Made by a program: the position numbers and the translations under genes. 64,000 nucleotides of DNA from Galeruca laticollis (taxonomy: Eukaryota; Arthropoda; Insecta; Coleoptera; Chrysomelidae): positions 171,775,262 through 171,839,261 of the forward strand of contig OY998175.1 in assembly GCA_963921935.1 (NCBI GenBank). The letters are read 5' to 3'. Positions 36,601 to 48,600 of this stretch are shown piece after piece (the stretch's first letter is position 1; every line of letters starts with the position of its first letter). Below the pieces are notes generated by a model. The model did not search any database. It saw only the letters and a program-made list of their open reading frames with translations, and was not told the DNA's origin.

Positions 36601-39600
36601 GTATTCTTTCTAATAATATTACAAGCAACATGGACTATATAAGTAAAACTAATGATCAAACTATTTTCATGAGTGTAATTCGATAGAATATTTCTCGATT
36701 AGACGACATAAAACTGTATTAATGCGAAATTTACATAATTTAAACAACATTACATGGTATTTAATCACCCTTTTTGGTTCATTTTCAATCAGTTATTTTT
36801 GGATTAAACTTGAAGAATCGTTTTCAAACCGTGACATTTTTATTATATTTTAAATTAAAATTATGATAATAACAACAATTGTTACTTAGACGTTACTTAG
36901 ATTCGGACTTAAAAGGGAAATTATCGGCACTGCCGGAGAGTTATCTCCGAAAAGATCCTGCTTCATTTGGAATTTTTACCATGTGAGTGGAATATTCCGA
37001 AAATTTTTAGTAACTACAGTAAGAAACAATTAAAACAGCCGTTTTACATATATATTCAACCTATTCATTTATCCATTTATTTATTCATCGAGTAAGTATA
37101 GCGTTATTTCACTGACGTCCCACTCCCCAGAATTAAGAGTGTAGTTGGTGTGCTAGCTATAAAAAATGGTGTGCTAGATTGTGATAGGTGTCCTTCGTTT
37201 GTGCTAGCATTTTGGCGAAAAAATTCCGACCGGAGGTAGGTAGCGTTATCCTGGCCCCACCCGAATTCCAAAGCATTTTCATTGTAAGCTGTTGGTGTGC
37301 TAGCAATAAAAAATGGTGTGCTAGGTGTCCTTTATCTGTGCTAGCATTTTGGCGAAAAAATTCCAACCGGGGGGGGGGGCTAGCGTTAACCTGGCTCCAC
37401 CCGAACTCAAAAGCATTTTTATTGTAAGCTGTTGGTGTGCTAGCTATAAAAAATGGTGTGCTAGATTGTGATAGGTGTCCTTCGTTTGTGCTAGCATTTT
37501 GGCGAAAAAATTCGGACCGGAGGTAGGTAGCGTTATCATGGCCCCACCCGAATTCCAAAGAATTTTCATTGTAAGCTGTTGGTGTGCTAGCAATAAAAAA
37601 TGGTGTGCTAGGTGTCCTTTATCTGTGCTAGCATTTTGGCGACAAAATTCCAACCGGGGGGGGGGGGGGGGGGCTAGCGCTAACCTGCCCCCACCCGAAT
37701 TCAAAAGCATTTTTATTGATAGCAGTTGGTGTGCTAGCTATAAAAATTGTTGTGCTAGGTGTCCTTTATGTGTGCTAGCATTTTGGTAGAAAAAATCTAG
37801 CCGGGGGGTGGGCCAGCTTGACGGACCGCATACGCGGCTCAGATCTGGTGGCCGAGAGTGTTATTGATCACGGCTAGATCACAACTGGCACGCCTCCAAA
37901 GGGTGGTCAGTTTGGGAGCAACTGGCTGCATGAAGACTACACCAACTGCTACGTTGGAGGTGATTCTTGGAGGCCTCTTCATCATATGATCGAGGCCGGG
38001 AGGGCACTCCTACGCTTAAAAAATTTGGGATATGTGCGAAGTGAGGAAGGGTGTAGGCAGGCATGTCAAGAAGCTCTGACTTCTGGGAGATGTCCCAGTT
38101 CTGGCTCGAGGCAGCTGATGTTTGCGTGAGCAGGTACTCCTTTATAACCCCCTATAGGGTGAAGATACGGAATAGAGAATTCCGGGAAAGAAACGGAAAT
38201 CCTCAACCTCATGGGATCGTCTGGTACACAGATGACTTATGCTCCAGCTGTTGGATTTCCGTTAGACTACTTATACTTTTAATTATTTTCCTGTGAGGTA
38301 GACAACCCAAACAACAAGCTATTGTAATCGTGGTTCCATCTATGCTTAAGTTAATTAATTATTTACACTTAAGACATTATTCGATCGAGGGCCAGCACAT
38401 ATAGAAGTCAACTGGTAGAATTTGTAATGAGGTTAAAATAATTAATGTGAGAGTGTTCTTGTTTTTTTCTACGTTTATGCGTTATAAAAAAGACTGCTGG
38501 TTATGGTACATGAAGCTGTGTTAGAGAGAGTTTACTGACTATAACTTCCAAGCGTTTGTGTTGACTGGATAAAACCTGAGGTGAGTAAATCTATTCGTTG
38601 CCGGTCATTTTGTATCCTCTAATTAGGCATCTTATTAATCAAAACCCGATTTGAAGCTTTTATAGGGGCTATCAAAGAATAGATCAACTTCGTGTTCCTT
38701 TGGAAAAGGGTGTATCTGAATATTAGGCTCAGGTTTACGCTATCTTGGAATGTGCGTAGATAAACCTAGATAGAGGCTACGTGGGCATACGCATAACCAT
38801 ATACACGGACAGTTAGGCGGGAATCATGGCCCTCAGTGGATATACCATCAACTTGCTGACTTAGCAAAGAGGAACGTAGTGTGACTAGAATGGATTCCAG
38901 CCCACTCTGGTTTTGAAAGCAATGAAAGGGTGGACGCCATTGGCTGTGGTAGGGGCGGCCCGGACCCGACCTTGGGCCTTAACAAAACAAGTAATCAGGA
39001 AGGAGACGAGGAATTGGTTGGAAAACCAACACTTCGTTCATTGGAATGCTCTGCAGGATCTAAGGTAGTCCAAGCTCCTATTGAGGGGTTGGACTGATAG
39101 ACCTGCTAGGGCAGTTGTATAATTACTATGGAGTAGGTGAAGAAATATTGCAGAAATACTCCTAACAAGGCACTGCTGTCTGAGAAAACATCTCCATAAC
39201 CTAGGTTTAGAGGAAAGTCTCCTATGTAGAGGTTGCGGCATGGATGACGAAACGACGGTCCAGGTTCTCCTAGTGTGTCCACGTTGAGCTGTACCATGCA
39301 GGCGAATCTTCGGAATCCCTGTTGTGGCCCCTGGGGACACAAATAGTTATCCACTAACGAGGATTGAGTCCTTCATCGAAGAAATTGGCTTCATGGATGC
39401 GTAAGTAGCAGGAATGGCACAATGGGCCCGCCAGTGGCCTCTGTGTCTGAACGTTGGCTTGGCCGAGGTTCGCCTGCACCTAGTAGTAGTAGCTTCCCGA
39501 ATAACTGGCTCCTTTTCATATAGTTCCAAAAATTGCAAAACTTTCAATACTGCTCTCCATTTTTACCACAAAGAAAATCAAAATTTGTCACGTAATATAC

Positions 39601-42600
39601 CATGTACTGCTTGCGCCCTTTGATTTGCGATTATTTACCGACAGGCAACGGCAAGCACAAGTCTCGACTTGAATATAGCCACACTTTATACATATTAGGT
39701 ACTTGAAACTTGGCAATTACTTGACAAGTACCTCTTAGCCAGTAGTCGCCTTTTGACCACCTAAGAACTATTTTTAAAATATTACATAGTAGCGAGCAGA
39801 AAAATCAGTTTAATATAAAATGACCATTATTTGGCAATTATGTTTGAGTGCTTATTCTCAAAATCATGATTTTATCAGAACAACGACAATATTTGCAATT
39901 AACCGGTGCCTCCCTGGTGTGATATATGTTAACGGTCGTCATAGAATAACATGATTCCGGAACCATTGTACTTTCACTTATTTTATACACTATCTATTTA
40001 TACTAAACCTTAACTAAAACTACTAAACTAAATGAGGTAGGAAGCTCTGGAGTGGAACCCTCAATATACATACATAAGTAAATGAGGTAAATACATGTTA
40101 TTTTATTGTTAGATATAGTTCTCTTTTGATGATTATATCAATCAATTATTTATAGTATAATATCGACCTAGTTATATTATATAAAATGCTGACTGGTCTT
40201 ACATACACGCGAGTGACCGAATAAACAATATATTGAATCAGTCAAACAATCGATTTGGTAATTGAATTATAAAATAATCAAACACGTACGCCCCCTGGTG
40301 AATCTTGCGCGCCATCTAGTTTGGAAACCACTACACTAAAGTATAGTGATCTGATAGATAGAAAGCAAACAGGCATTTTCATTATTTAAAAAAACGAATG
40401 AAGAATTTTGTCAAAAGTGTCCTGTTGGAATCATTATTGCCAAAGAACAAAAAACAGCTAGGTACCAAAAAAATATTCTAGAAACTTCTATTTTTTTACC
40501 TATAAAATATGTAATCCACTGTTACCCATTTATCTTGAAACGTTGTCACTTCATTGTTTTCCTGTGATCCATGTTCATATACAGACTTAAATTTAAAATT
40601 ATGGGACAGAGTTTTCATTTTATAGTCTTTTTTGCTTTTTTGTAGCTGGCACTTAGGTTCTTCTACTAATTCCTTTAACATTGATTTTTGTGTACACTCC
40701 TTTATTTTATCCACATCAATGACTACGTTTTCACTGCCGGTTCTCTTTTCAATAACATCTAAATATTGACTGTTATCTGAAATATTGAAAAATTAACCGA
40801 TCATTATACGATTTTACACAATTTTTAGAAAGTTTCTTAATCGCTGATCATTTTTTAAATGTCTTAAAACATAATATAAATGAGGTAAGTGATTAGTGGA
40901 ATTATTCTTACTGAACTGTTATGGGAAAGTGGAAAAACAAGTTAATTAAAAAAGAAAGAACAAACAAATGAATTTTATCATAAATGGTTTTCTTGCTTTT
41001 CAATTTATCATAAATGGTTTTCTTGCTTTTCAATTTATCATAAATGGTTTTCTTGCTTTTCAAAATATTCGCCTTTTGCAAGCTGTACGTTTCTAAAGAA
41101 ATTGAAGCTGTTAATGAAAATTCAATAATCCATTCATCATGGTGGATTTGCCCACATTGTCATCCTTTTTTCTCCCTTTTATAGGTCCTGGTGTATTTTT
41201 GCCTTTGTAACTTTTCTCCATTCTATTCTATTTTCTATTATGCGTCTCCAGTTTTTTACTTTTATTTTCTTGAGGTCTGATTCCACTTGTTTTTCCATTT
41301 TGGTCTTGTATTTAGTGGTATCCAATCGGTTATTCTTCTTTGTGGTGACGTTTTATCTCTCCTGTGTATATGCCCATACCATCTAATTATTTGTGCTTTG
41401 TAAAATCTTACAATGTTTTCTCTATTCAGTATCATCAATTTCCTGGTTTATCGGTAGTCGTACTTCGTCATTTTGTTCTCTTTTGGAAATGATCTGATAA
41501 TTCGTCTTTCAAAAATTCTCAATTGTTCCTCTCCCTTCTGTACTAAATTCGATGTTTCTGCGGCGTAGGTTATGATTGGCCATATCATTGTTTTATATTG
41601 TTACGAAATAGCACACTAGTGTAGATCCTGAATCCGACTCTGCTTAAGCCATGTACGAAAGTTGAAATTATGGCTGATGCGCAGGGATTTCTTAGAACTG
41701 TTTAGGATTGTGACTATCTTATCTAGACATTGTTTTTGTGACCAGTCTTATCTATAAAATGCCAGAAAGCCAATTGTTTTTGTGTAAGCCAAAATCTAGA
41801 ATTATCTAGTAAAAAAGGTACTAATATGTAAGGGACCGACCGGGGAGAGTTAGTTTAGTTTAAAAAGTGATCTAGATAAATAAACAAGAATACACCGAAA
41901 TAGCGAACAGTAAAGTGTTGATATAAATTAATAATTAAGTTTGTGTGCATATAAATTAAATTTAAGTGAATAGTTAAGTGTATACAAATTAAGTGTTAGT
42001 GAGTAGTTTAGTGTTTAAATAAATTCGTAAGTAACCATACCGTGTGTTTAAAGTTTATCTCACCCGTTTAGTGTTTAACTAAATAAGAAAAACATTAAAA
42101 TATATCTGTATTATTGTGTTTTTGCTTAGTTTTTTGTCTTTTAGTATTTTCTTATTATCATACATAACCTAAAACCCATGTTGTATTCGGTGTTTAATGT
42201 GAAGTCTTTGGTTTCTTCTGTGTATTGTAAATCCCAAGTACTGGTATTTTTCGACGTCTTCGAATTTATAGTGTATGCATGTATTTTTTTATTTCTAATC
42301 CTTTTTCTTTTGACTTCTGTTCTATTATACTAAATGTACATTCCAATTCTTGTAGTCTTCATGCTATATTGTCTGCTATGCTATTATTTCAACTGATTTG
42401 TTGCTGAAATTAACTTTGTGGAATCTACTCATACTACTGTTTTAAATGAAACTAACTGTTTCTAGATATTTCCATAATATATTGATAAAATGTTCAAAAT
42501 TCTAAGAAATTGAGAATGATATTTAGTATCGAAACAATTGTCAATTTCTTAGAATTTTTAACATTTTATCAATATATTGCTGAATTATCTAGAAACAGTC

Positions 42601-45600
42601 AGTTTCATTTAAAAGAGTGATTTGTTGCTGATTGACCCATATTGTTTTGTTTCTTTAATAATAATGTCCAATGATATGATGAAGAGAACTGCTGATAATG
42701 CATCTCCTAGTGTCACTCCTTTTTCTATTTTAAATTCTTCTGTTGGACCTTGACTGAGTAGTATTGTAGTTTTTGATTATTTCATCGCCATGTTTATTAG
42801 TTGTATCAGTTTTTCAGGTGCTTTTATTTGTTTTAAATCTTCTACTACTCTTGTTCTTATTATTTTGTCGAAAGCTTGCTTATAATGAAGGAATATTCAT
42901 AGCACTTCTGTTATTTGTCTTATTGTATCCTAACATCATTTCTGATTTGTAAGTCTGTTTATTATTATCGTTAGGATTTTGTAAGTAATATTTAAAAGTT
43001 TTGTTGCATTTGGATAGTTCCCTTTTTTTGGTATGGGTTTGCAACGAAAAGAATATTATTTACAAATTAACTAATCAACTCACCCATTCGTAAAAAGGTA
43101 ACAACAGTAACCTGTGACTGTTCCCCTAGCTCTAAAATAGCTTTTTCCGCCTACCTCTATCCAAAGTATACATTTCCTGGCCTCATTGTAGGGAGCAAAG
43201 TGGTACTTTCCTCCCTAGGGAGGAAAAGTAAAAGTGACGTCATAGTACGTTATCAATGAAATGATTTTTGCAATTCCGAGATTAAAGTGGTCACTTTAGT
43301 CTCACATGTTATAAACTGTTTTAGACCCAAGGGATATGAAGGAACAGTTAAAATCCCGAGGGATTTGAAGTACAAATAAAAACGTACACCCCCAATGCCT
43401 AGCCAAGCATTTTAGAAGTCCGTCCTCGATGCCCAGCCAAGTGTCGTAAAAAAAGTAGTATTTATTAATTTTGTTTGTTAGTATCATAAATAAATTATTG
43501 AAAATGTCTTGTTATTTGAGGGAGGCAGAAAAATCATATGTATAACATGGGTGTAAAGTGCCTTTTCCTCCCTCGAATGATTACTGCCCTCCGCTACGCG
43601 TCGGGCAGTAAACTTCATCCTCGGGAGGAAAAGTAGCACTTTCCTCCCTTGTTATACAAATAGCTATTATTCGTCCGTATATACCCTTAACCAAATTTTG
43701 GATTACTTCTTGAAAAATATTACCCTGCTATAAAATGATTTATTCCAATTTTCGGAAGTAAATGGTGGTTAGTGCGTGATATATAAATTTACTCATTCCA
43801 AATAGCGGTAAAGGCATGACTTCATATTAAATAATTTTCTGTCTATTAACTTCTGCTGATTAGAAATCATTTCTTGCGTTCAAAACAAAAGTTTTCCCAA
43901 AACATTTTTAATTCATCACAAAACATACAGAATAAATTTAATTAGTTGTTTGCACTTTATTGCTTCAATTTCCAGAAATTAAGCTTATTTAAATCCTGCT
44001 TAAAATAATTGCAGATTTCTTGTGAATTAGCACTTTGTATGCTGCGCTAATTGCATTTTCCCTACTGACTTCACTAAACCTTCTTTTCGTAATAAAATCA
44101 AAAATTCCAAGATTATCATGAACAAATTTGTTTAAATTCGTGGATTGACTTTTTGTTATAATGGCTGTAAGCGAAGGACCAGCTCAAAGAGAGCAATCAA
44201 TAAATGACTGTGTGGATGAAGGATCTGTTATATGAATGATTTTATATGAATTCGTGACGAAAATCCAATACATTCTACAAAAAAACTTTATGTATTCGTT
44301 TACCGTGACATATACAATTTTCTTGTCTTGTCTCTTTACGACAGTCGATAACAAAGTTTTATTTAACAATAAGTAGAGATTGGCAGAACTCGGCTGACAC
44401 TGTTGTCTTTTTATAATATAACAAAAAACAGGGAAAATCTATAAACTGAACAAAAATATAATTATGGCAGACAAACGAACTATGACTGAATAAGCAACAA
44501 ACATTGTAAAACGTTTAAATACAGGATTCCAAAATAAGGTATTACCTGTTATTCCAAGACTCGAAGTTACAAGTATTTGTTTATTTGTCTCTGCATGGGT
44601 ATACAATAAGGCTGGAGCTAAATTTTCATATTTGACTTCTCCCTTCGTTACGTATTCGTAGAGATTGGAGAAGGGGAGAGAATTTAAATCACCAGTTACA
44701 ATCATAGGTAGATAACTTTGTTTCCTAGAAAGAAAAATGAAATATTGTGAAATTATAAAATTCCGGATAGATTTATTTATTAAATGGGCAGCTCCCACTA
44801 CAAAATAACAACAGCTTACAATATGGTTATGTCAATATACAATTATTAACAAATTAAACTAAGTAATTATAAAAACTAGGTCACAGCTTTACTGGAAATA
44901 AATAAAAAATTACAAGACAAAATGAGAATAAAGTATAAGATAACAATATTTTTGTTTTCTTAGTATATAAATAATCCAGCAGTGATAACATTACTTTAAA
45001 GCATCGTTAGTAGAATACTGTTGAAGACTTGGAAAGGGCTATTAAAAACATCCAATCTATCATATATATTTAATGATTCTAGAGATCTGTCTGTAAAAGA
45101 ATGTTTACCATAATTAGTGCTATGAAAACTAATGGAAATTATGCCGTAGCGTTCTTTGTGGAACTGCCAAATATATTTCAGACAGCAAGGATGGAGAAGA
45201 TACAACACCATTGTGTATTTCATAAATGAGAGGAATGTCAAATATAATCCTTCTTTTATCCAGAGCAAGCAATTTTAATGTATGGAAAATAAGAGAATAG
45301 ATCAGCAATGAGATTCAAATTAAACCTATAATTACAATATCTCCAAAATTTGTTTTGTAATCTCTCGTGTAATGACTTATACAGTGCTAAGAATTTTCTT
45401 TGGTAACATAGGGTTTAATACAGAGTCCATAAACGACAATGTGTTAGAAAGAAACAAGAATATTCAGTGTATCACCTATTTTCTTTAACATGGTATCATA
45501 AATTGCCAAATAAGTATAGTTGCACAAACTGTTAAATTGTTTTTAAGTATCACTCCAATCATTATAAATAGTCTAAAAATAGGTTGAAAATTAATAGTTT

Positions 45601-48600
45601 TAATGTTTGTATGAAAAACAATAAATCGACTATATTGACATTGAATAGGCTACTTTTTGAAATAATTTATTATTGCATCTCAATAATTACACACTGTACA
45701 TATTATAAAATGGCAAATATTCAATTCTGAAGTATTACGTAAACCGCCTGTAATTCATACGCTCCTAATAAAACGATTTCGTATATAGCCGCAATTCTTC
45801 TATTTTATCTATCCCCTCTCTTCCTTTTCAATCTACGCGTTGAAAGTATAAGTGTCCATACAATATTCCTTTTTAATAATAACAGAAATCATTCCTCATT
45901 TAATTCTAACGTAAAACAATAATCGCCTCATAGTCAACGGGATGTGAGACGCACATGGCATTACCAGTGTGTCAGAGACAGGGACGGTGAGATAGACAAT
46001 CTAGTCAGCGTAGATTATTACAGTTAAAATACGGATACTAGAATATGCGAATACGAATCGCGCGTATTAAAAAGAAAAATATAAATTCAGGGTATTACTC
46101 TTTTAGAATTGTATGGAATTGGTGTACACACTGGATATAAATTGAATGAATGAAGCGACGAATACTAAGTGTGTATTTTATTATAAATTCAGCTAAGCGC
46201 TTTCGGCCCAAAGGCCATCCTCAAAGCTATCGTCCTTAAAAGTTTCAAAAGGTATCTAAAAACATAAGATTTCCTAGCTTGTTCATAAGTAGATGTAACT
46301 GTTAAAATATACAATACTTGTATTGCATTAAAAAAATGTTAAAAAATACCCTGTAATAAGGGTGTACAATTTTGTTTTACATTTTTGGCGAAAGCGCTTA
46401 GCTGAATTTATAATAAAATACACACTTAGTATTCGTCATTTTATTAATTCAATTTATTACTCCTTTTCTCTAACAGGATATCATAACCAAGCAAAAGTGA
46501 AAAACGTGCCAAAGTATATGATGATTGACTAATTCGCCGAGACCGTACCAACGTTGTCAAATATTCGTCGCCGCGGGAAATTTCATATGTTACCCTGAAC
46601 ATCGGATACATCGAATTATGTAGTAATATACTTAATAGACGTAACATATCAAATAATTTTAGATCGGCTTCAGTGCATGGTCAGATAGACAATCTAAAGT
46701 CCGCGTAGATTATTACAGTTAAAATAAGGATACTCGAGTATACGAATACAAAACGCGCGTACGCCTCTTGTGGATGGTACTTCTGACCAGATTTAGTTCC
46801 CACGTTTAACAGTACGTCAGTACCTCTTTGTTTCCTTATGAGGAACGAGTTTTGTAAATCTTATAAAATGAGCATGCAGATGCACCAAAAAGTGTAAATT
46901 GTAAAATGGTAGTACCAGGGTAATTCATATCGAAAAATAGTAGAACATTATTTTGTTTATTGCAGCGTTCAAAAATACCCAACCAATTAGCAAGAAACAA
47001 GTGAAAACGGTTATAAAAATTTTTGAAGAACATGGATGAGTCACTCCTACAAAACATGAACCGCGTACACAAAATCGTCAAATCCAACCCGAAAAAGATG
47101 AGAGATATTTTAATCTGTGCAAGTGTGGAAAATAATCCTCCACAGTCCACACATTTAGCCAAGGATTTTGATTCGAAAACGATTCGGATTGTATTAAAAA
47201 ATGGCTATCATAGTTTTAAACTGAAAAACAGCCATGAAATATTTCCAGTCGATCAATTTTGAAGAATGGAATTTTGTGAAATAGTTATGGCAAAAATACA
47301 AATAGATGCATACTTTCCAAAAAATATTTTGTTCACATAATTTATCCGTTATGCGATATTGGCCCAGGACAAACCTACACAAACACTACAATAGTAGAAC
47401 TCAATATCCCCAAAAGTTAAATATTTGGGCTGGAATATTAGGAATATTTGGCACCAACATGACGGTTGTCAGAAATTAGCAATAAATAATTTAAATACAT
47501 CCTTTCCCAATCGGATAATCTCCACGAATTGTAACATTAGATGGCCGATCTCCAGATTTGGCACCCAACGATTCTTTTTCTGGGGTTGAGCGAAATCGAG
47601 TATTTATGGATTCCAGAGCAGTGCCAGGTCTCTAAATGAACTTTGGGAACAAATTCTACAAACCTGTATGGCGATAACACCTCAAATAATCACCCATGTT
47701 CGTCAAGAATTGTATAACCGGCTCGGTTACTGTTTAGTTCAAAACGGGAGTTTATTCGATCATTTGATTTAAATTAATTGAAGAATTAAGTTTATTTTTA
47801 TTTCCTATCAGAATATAACTTTCATTTAAAAATAATAGGTATTTTCATTAGAATGCGATTTTATTTAAGTTTATTATGATAGCGTTTTTTAATTTGTACT
47901 GTGTGTATTTACACAAAGAATTCGTTCATCATTTGAAAACAAACGTAAAAACAGTGAAACCATTTTTATTGATACAAAAAATCAATACAAGTGTGTTCAG
48001 CCGACATATTTCCACGTTTCCAAATATCAAAAAAGTAAATGTTTTAACCACTTTAAAACTGAAAACTAGAACAATTTCCAGCATTACAATAAAATGTCCA
48101 ACAAATAGATAGAATTAATTATATTGATCTGTTACAACCTCTCGAATTATCATAATTAGGAGCTTCTCAAAACATGTTCTCGTGTTAGCACAATGCATTT
48201 TACAAATCATATAAATGTATAATCGAAAGCCGGCAATGCGTAAGTTTACTTCAAATCGTTCAGTGAATAATTCTTTCAATCGTTGCCAGTGCTGGTACGT
48301 TCGTATTAGATCTAGTACGTTTTTGTACATTCTGATACGAGAATACGCCGCTAACAAATCTACTACGTTTTCAGATATTTGAATTTATGTAAAGTACAAT
48401 ACCATTTTATATCGACCATAAGTATAAAGAACTTTTCCAAATGCGACAAAATAGTCTAAACAAACACAACTGGCTATACAAACACAGTTGACAGTTATAA
48501 TTGAATCTAGTACGCATATCATGAATCTAGTTTATTTTTTTTTTTTTTTTATTGAAATTAACGTGTCTCGGCATCTAGCGGCCACTGACACGGGATCTGT

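Larger units (their letters stand above)
34777..37828. mobile_element. Foldback element with inverted tandem arrays, 9-bp target duplication
   Basis: CATACGCGG flanks it at 34768-34776 and 37829-37837. The inner ends are TCCGTCAAGCTG on the left and its complement CAGCTTGACGGA on the right. Each arm is a tandem array of about 140-bp units. The arms are inverted relative to each other. The central 1.8 kb has no recognisable gene. Removing it with one duplication restores the LINE frame, proving a clean insertion. The form resembles Drosophila FB elements, whose target duplication is also 9 bp. Confidence 0.85.
34640..39540 (+). pseudogene. LINE (R1/LOA-like with RNase H), split by the foldback element
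   Basis: Left of the foldback the frame reads FYNVIMLPMLTYA. It resumes directly after the foldback (37838) as QIWWPRV, ARSQLARLQRVVSLGATGCM and TTPTATLEVILG, which is RT thumb text. Further right are RNase H remnants (WYTD, AQVYAILEC, YTDS, WIPAHSGFE in changing frames) and a C-terminal finger (LLCRGCGMDDETTVQVLLVC) near 39230. The arrangement RT-RNase H-zinc finger and the WWPR wording match R1/LOA-group LINEs of insects. It is badly decayed and 5'-truncated. Confidence 0.75.
30699..40333. mobile_element. 9.6-kb hAT unit with perfect 8-bp target duplication, filled by nested elements
   Basis: CACTAAAG occurs at 30691-30698 and at 40334-40341. Just inside, the left end reads CAGTCGTTTCCAAACTTTG. 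The right end, reverse-complemented, reads TAGTGGTTTCCAAACTAG. The 8-bp duplication and the end sequence are those of hAT transposons. Most of the length is later insertions (pogo, LINE, foldback). The hAT core is the outer parts: 30699-31290 and about 39620-40333. It lies wholly within the last angel intron. Confidence 0.85.
41090..43040 (-). pseudogene. RTE-clade LINE with two nested insertions
   Basis: From 43035 the minus strand reads PIPKKGNYPN, then LLNITYKIL, HYKQAFDKI (RT Asp) and GVTLGDALSAVLF. The active-site segment NKSVEIIA follows across the 42407-42617 insertion. YKFEDVEKYQYLGFTIHRRN and KDKKLSKNTIIQIY precede the 41599-42100 insertion, and TMIWPIITYAAETSNL and QLRIFERRIIRSF follow it. 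The end (RRITDWIP, KWKNKW) is near 41230. This is RT and C-terminal text of an RTE element. It has many stops. It lies in the angel intron between exons c and d. Confidence 0.82.

Noticed and set aside
34790..37815. CRISPR-like regular repeats
   Set aside because: Units are about 140 bp, diverged, tandem without unique spacers, and inverted between the two sides. This is a foldback transposon in eukaryotic DNA.
47876..48112. 78-codon ORF rich in Lys/Thr
   Set aside because: No recognisable domain or exon signals; lies in decayed transposon sequence.
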